A stretch of DNA of 64,000 nucleotides from Pseudomonadota bacterium (GTDB taxonomy: Bacteria > Pseudomonadota > Alphaproteobacteria > Rhizobiales > Xanthobacteraceae). Of the stretch, positions 45,133 to 54,022 are shown in pieces. Position numbers and translations under genes: made by a program. Numbering within the stretch: the first letter of the stretch is position 1; every line of letters starts with the position of its first letter. The notes under the pieces were generated by a model. The model did no database searches, was not told where the DNA came from, and saw only the letters and a program-made list of their open reading frames with translations. The stretch covers positions 6,021-70,020 of the forward strand of contig JAFAFP010000172.1 in assembly GCA_023423415.1 (NCBI GenBank), given 5' to 3'.

Positions 45133-45750
45133 TTACTTCGCCAGTTCCTTCAGTCCGAAACGGATCAGCTTCGCGGTGTCCGCATCGTCGCCGGCGCCGC
45201 GCGCCGCGGCGGCGATGGCCGCTGCCGCCTGCGGCTGACCATAGCCCAGATTGACCAGCGCCGAGATGGCATCGCGCACCGGCTGCGGCGCGCGATGGTC
45301 GTCCATGTCGGCTGACAATTTGACGACCGCCGGATCGAGATCGGCGAAGGCCGGCGTCTTGTCCTTCAGTTCCGTCACGATCCGCTCGGCCACCTTGGCG
45401 CCGACGCCGGGCGTGCGCGAAATCGCCGCCTTGTCGCGCAGCGCGATGGCATTCGCAAGGTCGGACGGCCGCAGCGTGCCGAGCACCGCCAGAGCCACTT
45501 TCGCGCCGACGCCTTGCACCGTCTGCAACAGCCGGAACCATTCGCGCTCCACGTCGCTAGCAAATCCGAACAGCCGGATCTGGTCCTCGCGCACATGCGT
45601 CTCGATCGACAATGTCGCGGCCTCGCCTGCCGACGGCAGCGATTGCAGCGTACGGGTCGAGCAGTGGACCTGATAGCCGACGCCCTGGACGTCGACGATC
45701 ACATAGTCTTCACCGTATGAATCGATAATACCTTTGAGCTTGCCAATCAT
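45133..45750 (-). CDS. ruvA: Holliday junction DNA-binding subunit RuvA
   Basis: A 205-residue subunit that grips four-way DNA junctions. The start MIGKLKGIIDSYGEDYVIVD is the family start at ATG 45750. The helix-hairpin-helix region (VQGVGAKVALAVLGTLRP and TPGVGAKVAERIV) and the C-terminal RuvB-contact domain (about 160-205) are complete. The longer open frame to 45822 has no support. Confidence 0.96.
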   Translation of the reverse strand: MIGKLKGIIDSYGEDYVIVDVQGVGYQVHCSTRTLQSLPSAGEAATLSIETHVREDQIRLFGFASDVEREWFRLLQTVQGVGAKVALAVLGTLRPSDLANAIALRDKAAISRTPGVGAKVAERIVTELKDKTPAFADLDPAVVKLSADMDDHRAPQPVRDAISALVNLGYGQPQAAAAIAAAARGAGDDADTAKLIRFGLKELAK

Positions 45751-45857
45751 CGCTGTTCTGGACGCGAATCGCTTACCGTTTCTGATCAGAAAGATCGGAC
45801 CCGACCGGGGCGAATTTCGCAAGGGCCGTTATTTTTCCGCTGATTCAAGGGACTTTC

Positions 45858-46841
45858 ATGAGCGACATGCAGGCCATTTTCAATGAGCCGTGGTCGAAAC
45901 TCGACCCGCAGGTCGCCGCCCTGCTGGATCGCATCTACACCGGCGCGGCCGGCGAAGCGCCGATTTTCGAGCGCACCCCCGCGAGCGCCCGCGACCTGAT
46001 CAACCGCCTGTTGCCGTTTTATGTCTCGGCCGGCGCACCGGCGATGCCGGTTATAGCCACGCGGTACATTCCTGCGGCCAGCGGCGCCATCCGGGTGCGG
46101 CTTTACGATCCGGGCACGCCGGCGCCGGCGCCGACCATCATCTTCATCCACGGCGGCGGTTTCGTCGTCTGCGATATCGACGTTTATGATGGCGTGGCGC
46201 GGCAACTGGCGAAGCGCTCCGGGATGCGCGTGCTGAGTGTGGATTACGGGCTTGCACCCGAACACCCCTTCCCCGTGCCGCTGAACGACTGCATCGCCGC
46301 GATCGGATGGGCGGTCACGCATGGCGCCGAATGGGGCATCGATCCAACACGGATCACCCTTTGCGGCGATTCCGCCGGCGCCAATCTGGCGCTGGCTTCG
46401 GCGATTGCGTTGCGCGACTCCGGCTCGTCGACGGTGCGCGGCGTCGCCTGCATCTATGGCTGCTATTCGCCGAATACCGACACCGGTTCCTACAAGGCCT
46501 ACGGGAGCGGTGCGTATCTGATCAGCACGCCGGAAATGCAGTGGTACTGGAAGAACTATCTGCCGAACGCCGCGGCCTACACGAATCCATTGGCAGCGCC
46601 GCTGCTGGCAGACCTGAAGGGATTGCCGCCGCTGTTCGTGACCGCAAGCGAATACGACCTGCTGCGCGACGATTCAGAAAGGCTGGTCGAGAAGCTGAAG
46701 GCAGCGAATGCGCCGCACGAATATCATGTCTGGCCTGGCACCATCCACGCCTGCATCAATTTTATGGGCTGGCTGAATGCTATGGGTCCGCGCGTGGACG
46801 AGATTTGCGCCTTCCTCAGGCGGATGACGGAAAAATCATAA
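45858..46841 (+). CDS. Alpha/beta hydrolase of the HSL family
   Basis: A 327-residue esterase/lipase-like enzyme. The oxyanion-hole motif HGGGF at about 96-100, the nucleophile elbow GDSAGANLAL with Ser near 175, the Asp in ASEYDLLRDD and the His in GTIHACINF make a complete triad for the hormone-sensitive-lipase family. It lies on the plus strand between ruvC and ruvA, so it splits the ruv run without being part of it. The substrate is unknown. Confidence 0.93.
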   Translation: MSDMQAIFNEPWSKLDPQVAALLDRIYTGAAGEAPIFERTPASARDLINRLLPFYVSAGAPAMPVIATRYIPAASGAIRVRLYDPGTPAPAPTIIFIHGGGFVVCDIDVYDGVARQLAKRSGMRVLSVDYGLAPEHPFPVPLNDCIAAIGWAVTHGAEWGIDPTRITLCGDSAGANLALASAIALRDSGSSTVRGVACIYGCYSPNTDTGSYKAYGSGAYLISTPEMQWYWKNYLPNAAAYTNPLAAPLLADLKGLPPLFVTASEYDLLRDDSERLVEKLKAANAPHEYHVWPGTIHACINFMGWLNAMGPRVDEICAFLRRMTEKS

Positions 46842-46848
46842 CAGCGCA

Positions 46849-47355
46849 CTAACCCGCAACCACGCGCAGTTCCGCGCGCGCACGATGATGCGCGTGGGTG
46901 ATCGCAATCGCCAGCGCGTCCGCGGCGTCATGTGTGCGTGGATTGGCCTTGGGCAGCAGCACATCGATCATCATGCGGATCTGCGCCTTCTCTGCATGGC
47001 CTGCACCGACCACAGTCTTCTTCACCAGATTCGGCGCGTATTCCGCGACTACGATGCCAGCGCGTGCCGGAATCAGCATCGCAATGCCCCGCGCTTGCCC
47101 GAGTTTCAGGGTCGATGCACCGTCGCGATTGACGAAGGTGGATTCGACGGCTGCTTCGTCGGGCGTGAATTCCTCGACCACCTTCACCAGACCGTCGTGG
47201 ATTGCCACCAGCCGTTCCGCCAGCGCCGCCCGTTCATGGGTCTCGACGGAACCGCAGGCGAGAAAGATCAGCTTGTTCCCTTCGCACGTGATCACGCCCC
47301 AGCCGGTGCGGCGGAGGCCGGGATCGATGCCAAGGATACGAATCGGGCGCTTCAT
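46849..47355 (-). CDS. ruvC: Holliday junction resolvase RuvC
   Basis: The endonuclease that cuts Holliday junctions, 168 residues from ATG 47355. The catalytic acidic residues can be seen in ILGIDPGLRRTGWG (Asp), AAVESTFV (Glu) and the C-terminal HDAADALAIAI (two Asp). The frame is open back to 47415, but the longer form has no family-like sequence. It normally precedes ruvA directly; here a plus-strand hydrolase gene lies between them, so ruvAB need their own promoter. Confidence 0.96.
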   Translation of the reverse strand: MKRPIRILGIDPGLRRTGWGVITCEGNKLIFLACGSVETHERAALAERLVAIHDGLVKVVEEFTPDEAAVESTFVNRDGASTLKLGQARGIAMLIPARAGIVVAEYAPNLVKKTVVGAGHAEKAQIRMMIDVLLPKANPRTHDAADALAIAITHAHHRARAELRVVAG

Positions 47356-47445
47356 GCTGGCTGACTGATAGCACGCCGGATGCATGGATGGCGCGCGTCG
47401 CACGCCCTCGCTCACCCCGGCTTCCCCTGATAAGCAGACCGCGCC

Positions 47446-48225
47446 GTGATCGAATTACCCACTCTTGAAACCTTTTCCAGCGTCGTTGCCGACCCGCGTT
47501 TCATCGCGGGCGTCGGCGCTGCGATGCTGGCCGGCATCGTGCGCGGCTTTTCCGGCTTCGGTTCCGCGTTGATCTATGTGCCGTTGATGGCGGCGATCTA
47601 CGACCCGAAGATCGCGACGGTCTCCTTCGTCATCGCCGATTACCTCAGCGCCTCGCCGCATTTCGTGCAGGCGTTCCGCAAATGCCATTGGCGTGACGTG
47701 CTGCCCGCATTCCTTGCCGCCGCGACCTTTGTGCCGTTCGGCACGATGCTGCAGAAGACAGCCGACCCTGTCGCGCTGCGCTGGGGGATGGCGGCCTTTG
47801 TGACGCTGTTCGTCGTACTGCTGGCGAGCGGCTGGCGCTATCCCGGCAAACCCAATACCGCCGGTGCGATCGGTGCAGGCGCTCTCTCCGGCATTGCCGG
47901 CGGCGCAACGCAAATGTCCGGGCCACCACTCATTCTGTTCTGGCTCAGCAGCCCACTACCCGTCGCGATCGTGCGAACCAACCTGATCGCCTGTCTCGCA
48001 CTGATCGGCTTCACGCTGGTCGCGAGCTACATGATCCAGGATCTGTTCAAGGCCACGCCGATAGCCCTTGGCCTTCTGCTCTGGCCAATCTACGTCATCT
48101 CGGTTTTTCTCGGCTCCTTCCTGTTCGGCCGCACATCCGATCAAGGCTATCGCCGCGTCGCCTACCTCATCATCGCCGCCTCGGCGGTTTTCAGTCTTCC
48201 CCTGTTCGATTCGTGGTTTCGTTGA
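47446..48225 (+). CDS. TauE/SafE family permease (copy 1)
   Basis: A 259-residue polytopic membrane protein of the TauE/SafE (sulfite exporter-like) family with about eight hydrophobic segments. The start of each half carries the typical AGIVRGFSGFGSALIYVPLM and GALSGIAGGATQMSGPPLI. It begins at GTG 47446. Family members move sulfite, sulfoacetate or other organic anions; the substrate is not apparent. The stop overlaps the ATG of a close paralogue. Confidence 0.88.
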   Translation: MIELPTLETFSSVVADPRFIAGVGAAMLAGIVRGFSGFGSALIYVPLMAAIYDPKIATVSFVIADYLSASPHFVQAFRKCHWRDVLPAFLAAATFVPFGTMLQKTADPVALRWGMAAFVTLFVVLLASGWRYPGKPNTAGAIGAGALSGIAGGATQMSGPPLILFWLSSPLPVAIVRTNLIACLALIGFTLVASYMIQDLFKATPIALGLLLWPIYVISVFLGSFLFGRTSDQGYRRVAYLIIAASAVFSLPLFDSWFR

Positions 48226-49004
48226 TGACCGAAATTTTCTCCGCGCAAACCTTCAACATCATCATCCACGATCCGCGCTTCATCGCGGCCATCATCGTGA
48301 CGCTGATATCCGGTGTCGTGCGCGGTTTTTCCGGTTTCGGTTCGGCGCTGATCTACATTCCGTTGATGGCCGCGATCTATGAACCGCGGATCGCGGCGGT
48401 GACGCTTCTGGTCACCGATTTCAGCGCCAGCGCTCCATTCACCGTGGCGCAGACCCGCCATTGCAACTGGCGCGAAGTCGGCCCTGTGACGCTCGCCGGG
48501 ATCGCCACCATCCCGGTGGGCGTGATGGCGCTGCAATATCTCGATCCGCTGATCCTGCGCTGGGCGATCGCTCTCCTGGTGATCATACTGCTTGTCGTGC
48601 TTGCATCCGGCTGGCGCTATCACGTGACGCCCAGAGTTTCGACCTCGCTCGGCATCGGCCTGATCTCCGGGGTCTCTGCGGGGGCAGTGCAAATCGCGGG
48701 CCCCGCAGCGATCATCTACTGGCTTGGCGGACCAAACAGTCCGGCCCTGATCCGCGCCAACCTCATGGTCTATTTCACGCTGCTGGCGATCGCATCGTTC
48801 GTGATCTATTTCGCACGTGGATTGTTCACCGCCGACGTGCTGCTGATGTCGATCCTGCTCGCCCCGATCTTCATCGCTTCGATGGCTGCCGGCACCTGGA
48901 TGTTCAAGGGCGCCTCCGAACACGCCTATCGTCGCATGGCTTATGCGATCATCGCGCTGTCGGCGGTGGTCAGCCTGCCGTTGTTCGACGAACTGTTCCG
49001 CTAA
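48225..49004 (+). CDS. TauE/SafE family permease (copy 2)
   Basis: A 259-residue paralogue of the preceding gene and the same length: SGVVRGFSGFGSALIYIPLM in the first half, SGVSAGAVQIAGPAAIIYW in the second. It starts in TGATG overlap with copy 1, so the two are translationally coupled and may form a heteromeric carrier. It ends four bases inside the convergent BenE gene. The open frame from GTG 48213 is unlikely to be used. Confidence 0.88.
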   Translation: MTEIFSAQTFNIIIHDPRFIAAIIVTLISGVVRGFSGFGSALIYIPLMAAIYEPRIAAVTLLVTDFSASAPFTVAQTRHCNWREVGPVTLAGIATIPVGVMALQYLDPLILRWAIALLVIILLVVLASGWRYHVTPRVSTSLGIGLISGVSAGAVQIAGPAAIIYWLGGPNSPALIRANLMVYFTLLAIASFVIYFARGLFTADVLLMSILLAPIFIASMAAGTWMFKGASEHAYRRMAYAIIALSAVVSLPLFDELFR

Positions 49005-50230
49005 TCGGCCTTATCGCGCTGGTGATCGTCACGTTCGAGCAGCCAGGACGCGGCAAGGCCGAACACGATGCCCCAGAACGGCGCACCGATATTGAACACC
49101 GGAACATCGGCAACCGTCACCAGAAAGCAAACCAGCGCGCCAAGGCTGAATTTCTCGTTGAACGACGCCTGAAACGCGGTCTGCAACACGCGCAGCATTG
49201 CCAGCCCGGCCAGGGCCGCAATGAAGGCCGGCGGCGCTGCCAGCATGAGGCGTGTGAAGAACGGCGCGATCAGACCGAACACGCACGCAATCAGCCCGAT
49301 GAAAACTGCACCCGTATAGTGCCGGTGTTTCTCGCCGGAGCTGGACAGGATCGCATTCACCGGACCGGTCAGGCAGGTCGGCACAGCGCCAAACAGAGCG
49401 GTCGCCATCGCGCCGATACCGCAGCCGGCGGTGATGGCGTTGGTCGGTGGATAGTGACCATTCGCGGTCAGGATGGCGATGCCCTGGCCGTTTTGCACGA
49501 CAAGCACCGTGATCGCGAGCGGGACCACGAGTTCCACCATCGCCGTCCAGGAGAATTGCGGAACGTATAAATTCGGCTGCGCAAACGCGAACAATGCACC
49601 GGGCGGCGGCGTGAAGCTGCCGAGCCACCACACCGCAATCGCACCGACGATCAGCGCGGCAATCAGCGGCGGCAGCATGCGTCCCAGCCGCGGCAGCGCG
49701 GAGAGCACGACAAAGGTCACGACCATCGGCGCTGCGATCCAGAAGCCGTCACGCAGTGCGTAAACCAGATCGAGGCCAAAGCGCAGGAACACCCCCGCCA
49801 CCATCGCCATCACGATCGGCATCGGCAGCGCCTGCATCGCGCGGCGTACCCAGCCCGACAGGCCGAGCAGGAGCATCAGCAGCCCGGTAGCGAAGAATGC
49901 GCCGATCGCTTCGGGAAAACTCACATGGGTCAGCGCCGGACCGAGCAGCACCGTACCGGGAATGGTCCAGAAGAAAGACAGCGGCTGCCGATACAGCACC
50001 GAAAAGACGATGGTGATCAGGCCGTTGATGAAAAAACCGGCGAAGATCCAGGAGGCGAGATCGGATTCCGACAATCCGCCGCGGGAGCCGATCGACAACA
50101 CGATCGCCACCGGCGCGGACGCGGCGAACAGAAACGCCACCACCGCATTGGCGGCATAGACCAGCCCGAAATCCGCAAGTGGCCGTCTTGGCAGGGGAAG
50201 CGCCAGCTTTTCGAGCGGCATCTGCTTCAC
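49001..50230 (-). CDS. BenE family benzoate/H+ symporter-like transporter
   Basis: A 409-residue membrane protein with about twelve segments. BenE landmarks include FFWTIPGTVLLGPAL, ITVLVVQNGQGIAILTANGH and CGIGAMATALFGAVPTCLTG. Family members import aromatic acids with protons. No aromatic-ring-cleavage genes are nearby to confirm a benzoate role. It converges with the TauE/SafE pair and runs with yebC. Confidence 0.9.
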   Translation of the reverse strand: MKQMPLEKLALPLPRRPLADFGLVYAANAVVAFLFAASAPVAIVLSIGSRGGLSESDLASWIFAGFFINGLITIVFSVLYRQPLSFFWTIPGTVLLGPALTHVSFPEAIGAFFATGLLMLLLGLSGWVRRAMQALPMPIVMAMVAGVFLRFGLDLVYALRDGFWIAAPMVVTFVVLSALPRLGRMLPPLIAALIVGAIAVWWLGSFTPPPGALFAFAQPNLYVPQFSWTAMVELVVPLAITVLVVQNGQGIAILTANGHYPPTNAITAGCGIGAMATALFGAVPTCLTGPVNAILSSSGEKHRHYTGAVFIGLIACVFGLIAPFFTRLMLAAPPAFIAALAGLAMLRVLQTAFQASFNEKFSLGALVCFLVTVADVPVFNIGAPFWGIVFGLAASWLLERDDHQRDKAD

Positions 50231-50249
50231 ACCGCCCGACCGGAAGCCA

Positions 50250-50996
50250 TTACGCGCTCATCTTCGACATCAGAGAATCCGAGACTTCGAAATTCGCATA
50301 GACGTTCTGTACGTCGTCGCTCTCTTCGAGAGTCTCGATCATGCGCAAAAGCTTCTCGCCGGCCTCATCGTCGACCGCCAGCGTATTCTGCGGTTTCCAG
50401 ACCAGCGCCGATTTGCGCGGCTCACCGAATTTCGCTTCCAGCGCCTTGGAGACTTCGGCGAGCGAATCCTGCGCCGTGTAGATCTCGTGACCGTTCTCGC
50501 TCGACACGACATCGTCGGCGCCGGCGTCGATCGCCGCTTCCAGCATCGCATCGGCGCTCGCCACATCGACATTGAATTCAACGATGCCGACACGATCGAA
50601 CATGAACGACACCGCGCCGGTTTCAGCCATGTTGCCGCCGTTCTTGGTGAAAGCGGAACGCACGTCGCCCGCTGTACGATTGCGGTTGTCGGTCAGCACC
50701 TCGACAATGACCGCAACACCACCAGGGCCGTAACCCTCGTAACGCACCTCGTCGTAGTTATCCCCGTCGCCGGCCTGGCTCTTCTTGATGGCGCGCTCGA
50801 TATTGTCCTTGGGCATGTTTTCCGCGCGAGCGGCGATGATTGCGGCACGCAGGCGCGGATTAAAGTTCGGGTCCGGCATGCCCATCTTCGCGGCGACCGT
50901 GATTTCCCGGCCGAGCTTGGAAAACAGTTTGGAGCGCAGCTTATCCTGCCGCCCCTTGCGGTGCATGATGTTCTTGAATTGGGAATGACCTGCCAT
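50250..50996 (-). CDS. YebC/PmpR family regulatory protein
   Basis: A 248-residue YebC-family protein, very conserved: MAGHSQFKNIMHRKGRQDK, KDNIERAIKKSQAG, VRYEGYGPGGVAVIVEVLTD and GGNMAETGAVSFMFDR. Members bind DNA as regulators or assist translation through ribosome rescue of proline stretches, depending on type. In many alphaproteobacteria yebC is near ruvC, and here it is about 3 kb away, with the two TauE-like genes and BenE in between. The start is ATG 50996. Confidence 0.95.
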   Translation of the reverse strand: MAGHSQFKNIMHRKGRQDKLRSKLFSKLGREITVAAKMGMPDPNFNPRLRAAIIAARAENMPKDNIERAIKKSQAGDGDNYDEVRYEGYGPGGVAVIVEVLTDNRNRTAGDVRSAFTKNGGNMAETGAVSFMFDRVGIVEFNVDVASADAMLEAAIDAGADDVVSSENGHEIYTAQDSLAEVSKALEAKFGEPRKSALVWKPQNTLAVDDEAGEKLLRMIETLEESDDVQNVYANFEVSDSLMSKMSA

Positions 50997-51089
50997 GTTC
51001 CGAAACCGAGTGATTCAATTCGATAGGATTTCGCGCGGGTTATAGGCGAGGTGCAGCCGAAAATCCAGAATATGGGTGCGCCCATCCGG

Positions 51090-51187
51090 CCTCATCCTGA
51101 GGAGCATTGCGCAGCAATGGGTCTCGAAGGGTTAAGGACGGCCCCATCCCTCCAGAAGGGCGCTTTGCGCCCTCCTCCAGGATGAGG
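51090..51187. repeat. Palindromic repeat with CCTCATCCTGAGGAG start
   Basis: A 98-base element that starts CCTCATCCTGAGGAG and ends CTCCAGGATGAGG. Inner hairpins GAGCATTGCGCAGCAATG and AGGGCGCTTTGCGCCCT are visible. It fills most of the gap between yebC and the MBL gene. Confidence 0.75.
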
Positions 51188-51196
51188 GCCGAAAGA

Positions 51197-52192
51197 TCAC
51201 AGCACCGTCTGCATCGGGCTGGCGAAGTAGCGATAACCATCGCCCTCCTTGGCGAGATAGCCAAGCCCCGGCCACGGGAAGTGATACGACACGAACGGCA
51301 TGCGCTGCGATGCCAGCATGTCGAACACCTTCAGCCGGCTGGCGACGCCCTGCGCGCCGTCGGTGTCAAAGGCAAAAGTCGCACGCGGCGTCTGCGTCGA
51401 GATCACCGCGTGGTGTGCAATGTCGCCCGAATTGAGCAATGTCTTGCCTTCGGATGTAATGACGTAAACGGTATGGCCGACGGTATGGCCCGGCGCTGCC
51501 ATCGCCTGGATGCCGGGCAGGAATTCCTGGCCGTCCTTGATGAATATCATGCGGTCTCGGTTTGGCAGCAGTTGTCGGCGTGTGCCCTCGATCATTGCTT
51601 TCATCATGTCGCCCTTGGCCTTGGACTCGTCAGTCCAGAAATCGTAATCGGCCTGCGCCAGGTAAATCTGCGCATTCGGAAAATTCGGTGTCCCGGCAGC
51701 CGCCGACATCAATCCCCAGCAATGGTCGCCATGCGCATGTGTCAGCACCACCGCATCGATCTCTTTCGGCTCGATACCGGCGGCCCTCAGATTGGCAAGC
51801 TGGCGGCCGCTCTTCGTCCCGAACATCTTCGATCCGCCATCGCCGGTATCGAACAGCACCAACTGGTTGCCGGTATTGATCAGCAGCGTGTTCTGCTCCA
51901 ATTCGACATTGTCTGTCGGCAGAAAATTGTCGGTCAGCACTTTCGTCATGTCCACCTTCGACACGCCGGAGAACACGCCATCCGACGGCGCGCCAAGACC
52001 GAGCGGGCCATCCGAAATCACGGTCGCTTCGAATCCACCGACCTTGAAGCGGTAAAAGGCAGGTGCCTGCACATTCTGCATCGGGGCGCGGGCCAGCGCG
52101 GCCCCCGCATTCGAACCGGCCACAACGCCCGCTGCGCCGAGGCCAGCCAACATTTTGCGCCGTGACATGGACTGTTCAGGGGAGTATGGCAT
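51197..52192 (-). CDS. Exported MBL-fold metallo-hydrolase
   Basis: A 331-residue enzyme with a twin-arginine signal (MSRRKMLAGLGAAGVVAGS) and a metallo-beta-lactamase fold: THAHGDH at 151-157, AAPGHTVGHTVY, and NSGDIAHHAV. ATG 52192 is selected because AAGGAG is about 12 bases upstream; the frame remains open to 53038, but that extension is the shadow of the sulfotransferase gene. The fold covers lactonases, phosphodiesterases and others; the substrate is not known. Confidence 0.92.
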   Translation of the reverse strand: MPYSPEQSMSRRKMLAGLGAAGVVAGSNAGAALARAPMQNVQAPAFYRFKVGGFEATVISDGPLGLGAPSDGVFSGVSKVDMTKVLTDNFLPTDNVELEQNTLLINTGNQLVLFDTGDGGSKMFGTKSGRQLANLRAAGIEPKEIDAVVLTHAHGDHCWGLMSAAAGTPNFPNAQIYLAQADYDFWTDESKAKGDMMKAMIEGTRRQLLPNRDRMIFIKDGQEFLPGIQAMAAPGHTVGHTVYVITSEGKTLLNSGDIAHHAVISTQTPRATFAFDTDGAQGVASRLKVFDMLASQRMPFVSYHFPWPGLGYLAKEGDGYRYFASPMQTVL

Positions 52193-52345
52193 CTCGCGCT
52201 CCTTATGAAATTTCTTCGCCTCTTGGGCTTCGGCGGACGAAAAAGCCTGCTTGTAGAGGGGGATCAAACCACAAATGTGTGACGATCGACACAGCGCCGG
52301 ATTGCCACTGACGACCGTCACGCCGCTCGAAAACCGGACCTCGCT

Positions 52346-53188
52346 GTGCCAGAGGCGAATGCGAACAGAATGCAAGTCATCGGCCTGATCGGCACCTCGC
52401 GTTGCGGCTCGACAGTCCTGCAGGCCGCGCTGGCGCAATTTCGAGATGTCGCCGCGCTCGGCGAAGTGAAGCGACTGCATCGTCTGGCAACAACCGGCGC
52501 GTCGTGCAGTTGTGGCGCCAAAGTCAGCGCGTGTGAGGTCTGGGGCGCGGAGGCACCCGGCTTTATCGCATCGAGCGGTTCGAAGCTGCGCATGATCGGC
52601 AATGCACTGGCGACCGCGGCGCGCACTCCAATGTTCGCCGAGGATGCGAAGGCTGCGCAATCGCTCAGTCGCACTTTGCGCGCGATCGCAAAGAAGCTTC
52701 CGGCTCGCGTGTTTGTCGATTCCAGCAAGGATCTCGATCAGCTTCTGCTTTACGCGACCCTTCCGGACATCGAGGTCATCCCCGTGCATGTGGTGCGCGA
52801 CCCGCGCGGCGTCGTGCAGTCGGCCGGCCGCCGAACCGGCATTGCGCCCGATGAAATGACGCGGCACTGGCGTCGTCTCAATGGGGCAACAATCGTGCTT
52901 CGGAAGCTCACGCCACATCTGCCATGGCAGACGGTTCTGTACGAGGATTTCTGCACCGATCCGGCAGGCGTTTGCCAGCGCGTACTGCGCGCCGCCGGGC
53001 ATGACGGACAGATGCGCGATGAACCGGCCTTGCACCATACACTCGGCGGCAGCCCCGGTTTTTCATTCGCCGGCGTCGATGCGATCCGTGTCGAAGAGAA
53101 CTGGCGCACGACGATGCCGAAAGACTTGCAGACCACAATCCTCCGACAAAGCGGCTGGCCGGCAAAGCATCTCGGCTATCGCGATTAA
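52346..53188 (+). CDS. Sulfotransferase family protein
   Basis: A 280-residue PAPS-dependent sulfotransferase-like protein. The 5'-phosphosulfate loop is IGLIGTSRCGSTVLQ near the N-terminus; the 3'-phosphate binding part is HVVRDPRGVVQSAGRR. A CSCGAKVSACEVW segment at about 55-66 is typical of this bacterial subgroup and may bind zinc. It may start with GTG 52346 or ATG 52370. It faces the MBL-fold gene divergently and ends three bases before the phosphoesterase stop. The acceptor is unknown. Confidence 0.88.
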   Translation: MPEANANRMQVIGLIGTSRCGSTVLQAALAQFRDVAALGEVKRLHRLATTGASCSCGAKVSACEVWGAEAPGFIASSGSKLRMIGNALATAARTPMFAEDAKAAQSLSRTLRAIAKKLPARVFVDSSKDLDQLLLYATLPDIEVIPVHVVRDPRGVVQSAGRRTGIAPDEMTRHWRRLNGATIVLRKLTPHLPWQTVLYEDFCTDPAGVCQRVLRAAGHDGQMRDEPALHHTLGGSPGFSFAGVDAIRVEENWRTTMPKDLQTTILRQSGWPAKHLGYRD

Positions 53189-53191
53189 GGA

Positions 53192-54019
53192 CTACGCGTC
53201 GAGCCAGAACTGCGGCACGGCTTCCTCAAGCCGCGCGCCAAGCCGGACCGCGGACACGCGTGTTGCCAAGCCGGTTGCATCGTCTGTCTCGACCGCTAGC
53301 CCGCAGAGCGTTGCCGGACCGGTCGCCGCTTCGAACTTGGTCGATGGAATGCGGCGCAGGAATCGCGACAGCGGCTCGTCCTTCACCATGCCGATGACGG
53401 AATCATAGTCGCCGGTCATGCCGGCATCGGTCTGGTAGGCGGTGCCACCCGGCAATACCTGATGATCGCTGGTCGGCACATGCGTATGGGTACCGACCAC
53501 GACGCTCACCCGCCCGTCGAGGAAATGGCCCATTGCCTGTTTCTCGCTGGTCACTTCGGCATGGAAATCGACGAAGATCGCATCGGCGTCGCGTTTCAGC
53601 GCGCAATATTCAAGCTCGCGCTCGATCGCGGTAAACGGATCATCGAGCGGATCGAGGAAGATACGGCCCATCGCATTGATGACGAGGACGCGCGCACCGT
53701 TCTTGGCCTCGATCATCGCCGCACCGCGGCCAGGCGTGCCTTTCGGATAATTGAGCGGACGGACGAGACGCGGCGACCGCTCGATGAACACCAGCGCCTC
53801 GCGCTGATCCCACGCGTGATTGCCGAGCGTCACGACATCGACGCCGCTGTCAATGAACTCGCGAAAGATGTTTTCGGTGATGCCGAAGCCACCGGCGGAA
53901 TTCTCGCCGTTCAACACGACGAGGTCGAGTTTCCAGTCCGATACCAGACCAGGCAATCGTTGATTCACGATGGCGCGGCCGGATCGGCCCACGACATCGC
54001 CGATAAAAAGGATCCGCAA
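53192..54019 (-). CDS. YmdB-type metallophosphoesterase
   Basis: A 275-residue phosphoesterase of the TIGR00282 family, related to Bacillus YmdB, a 2',3'-cyclic nucleotide phosphodiesterase. The metal site is formed by IGDVVGRSGR, NGENSAGGFG, TLGNHAWDQ and VVVGTHTHVPT. It appears to begin with TTG 54019: GGGAG lies six bases upstream, inside the end of fau, and the codon is followed by the family start RILFIGDVVG. It follows fau closely, as in other alphaproteobacteria. Confidence 0.93.
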   Translation of the reverse strand: MRILFIGDVVGRSGRAIVNQRLPGLVSDWKLDLVVLNGENSAGGFGITENIFREFIDSGVDVVTLGNHAWDQREALVFIERSPRLVRPLNYPKGTPGRGAAMIEAKNGARVLVINAMGRIFLDPLDDPFTAIERELEYCALKRDADAIFVDFHAEVTSEKQAMGHFLDGRVSVVVGTHTHVPTSDHQVLPGGTAYQTDAGMTGDYDSVIGMVKDEPLSRFLRRIPSTKFEAATGPATLCGLAVETDDATGLATRVSAVRLGARLEEAVPQFWLDA

Positions 54020-54022
54020 CTA

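Noticed and set aside
52193..53038. N-terminal extension of the MBL-fold gene
   Set aside because: The reading frame is open for 282 more codons, but a Tat signal and a Shine-Dalgarno site mark the start at 52192, and the extension is antisense to the sulfotransferase.
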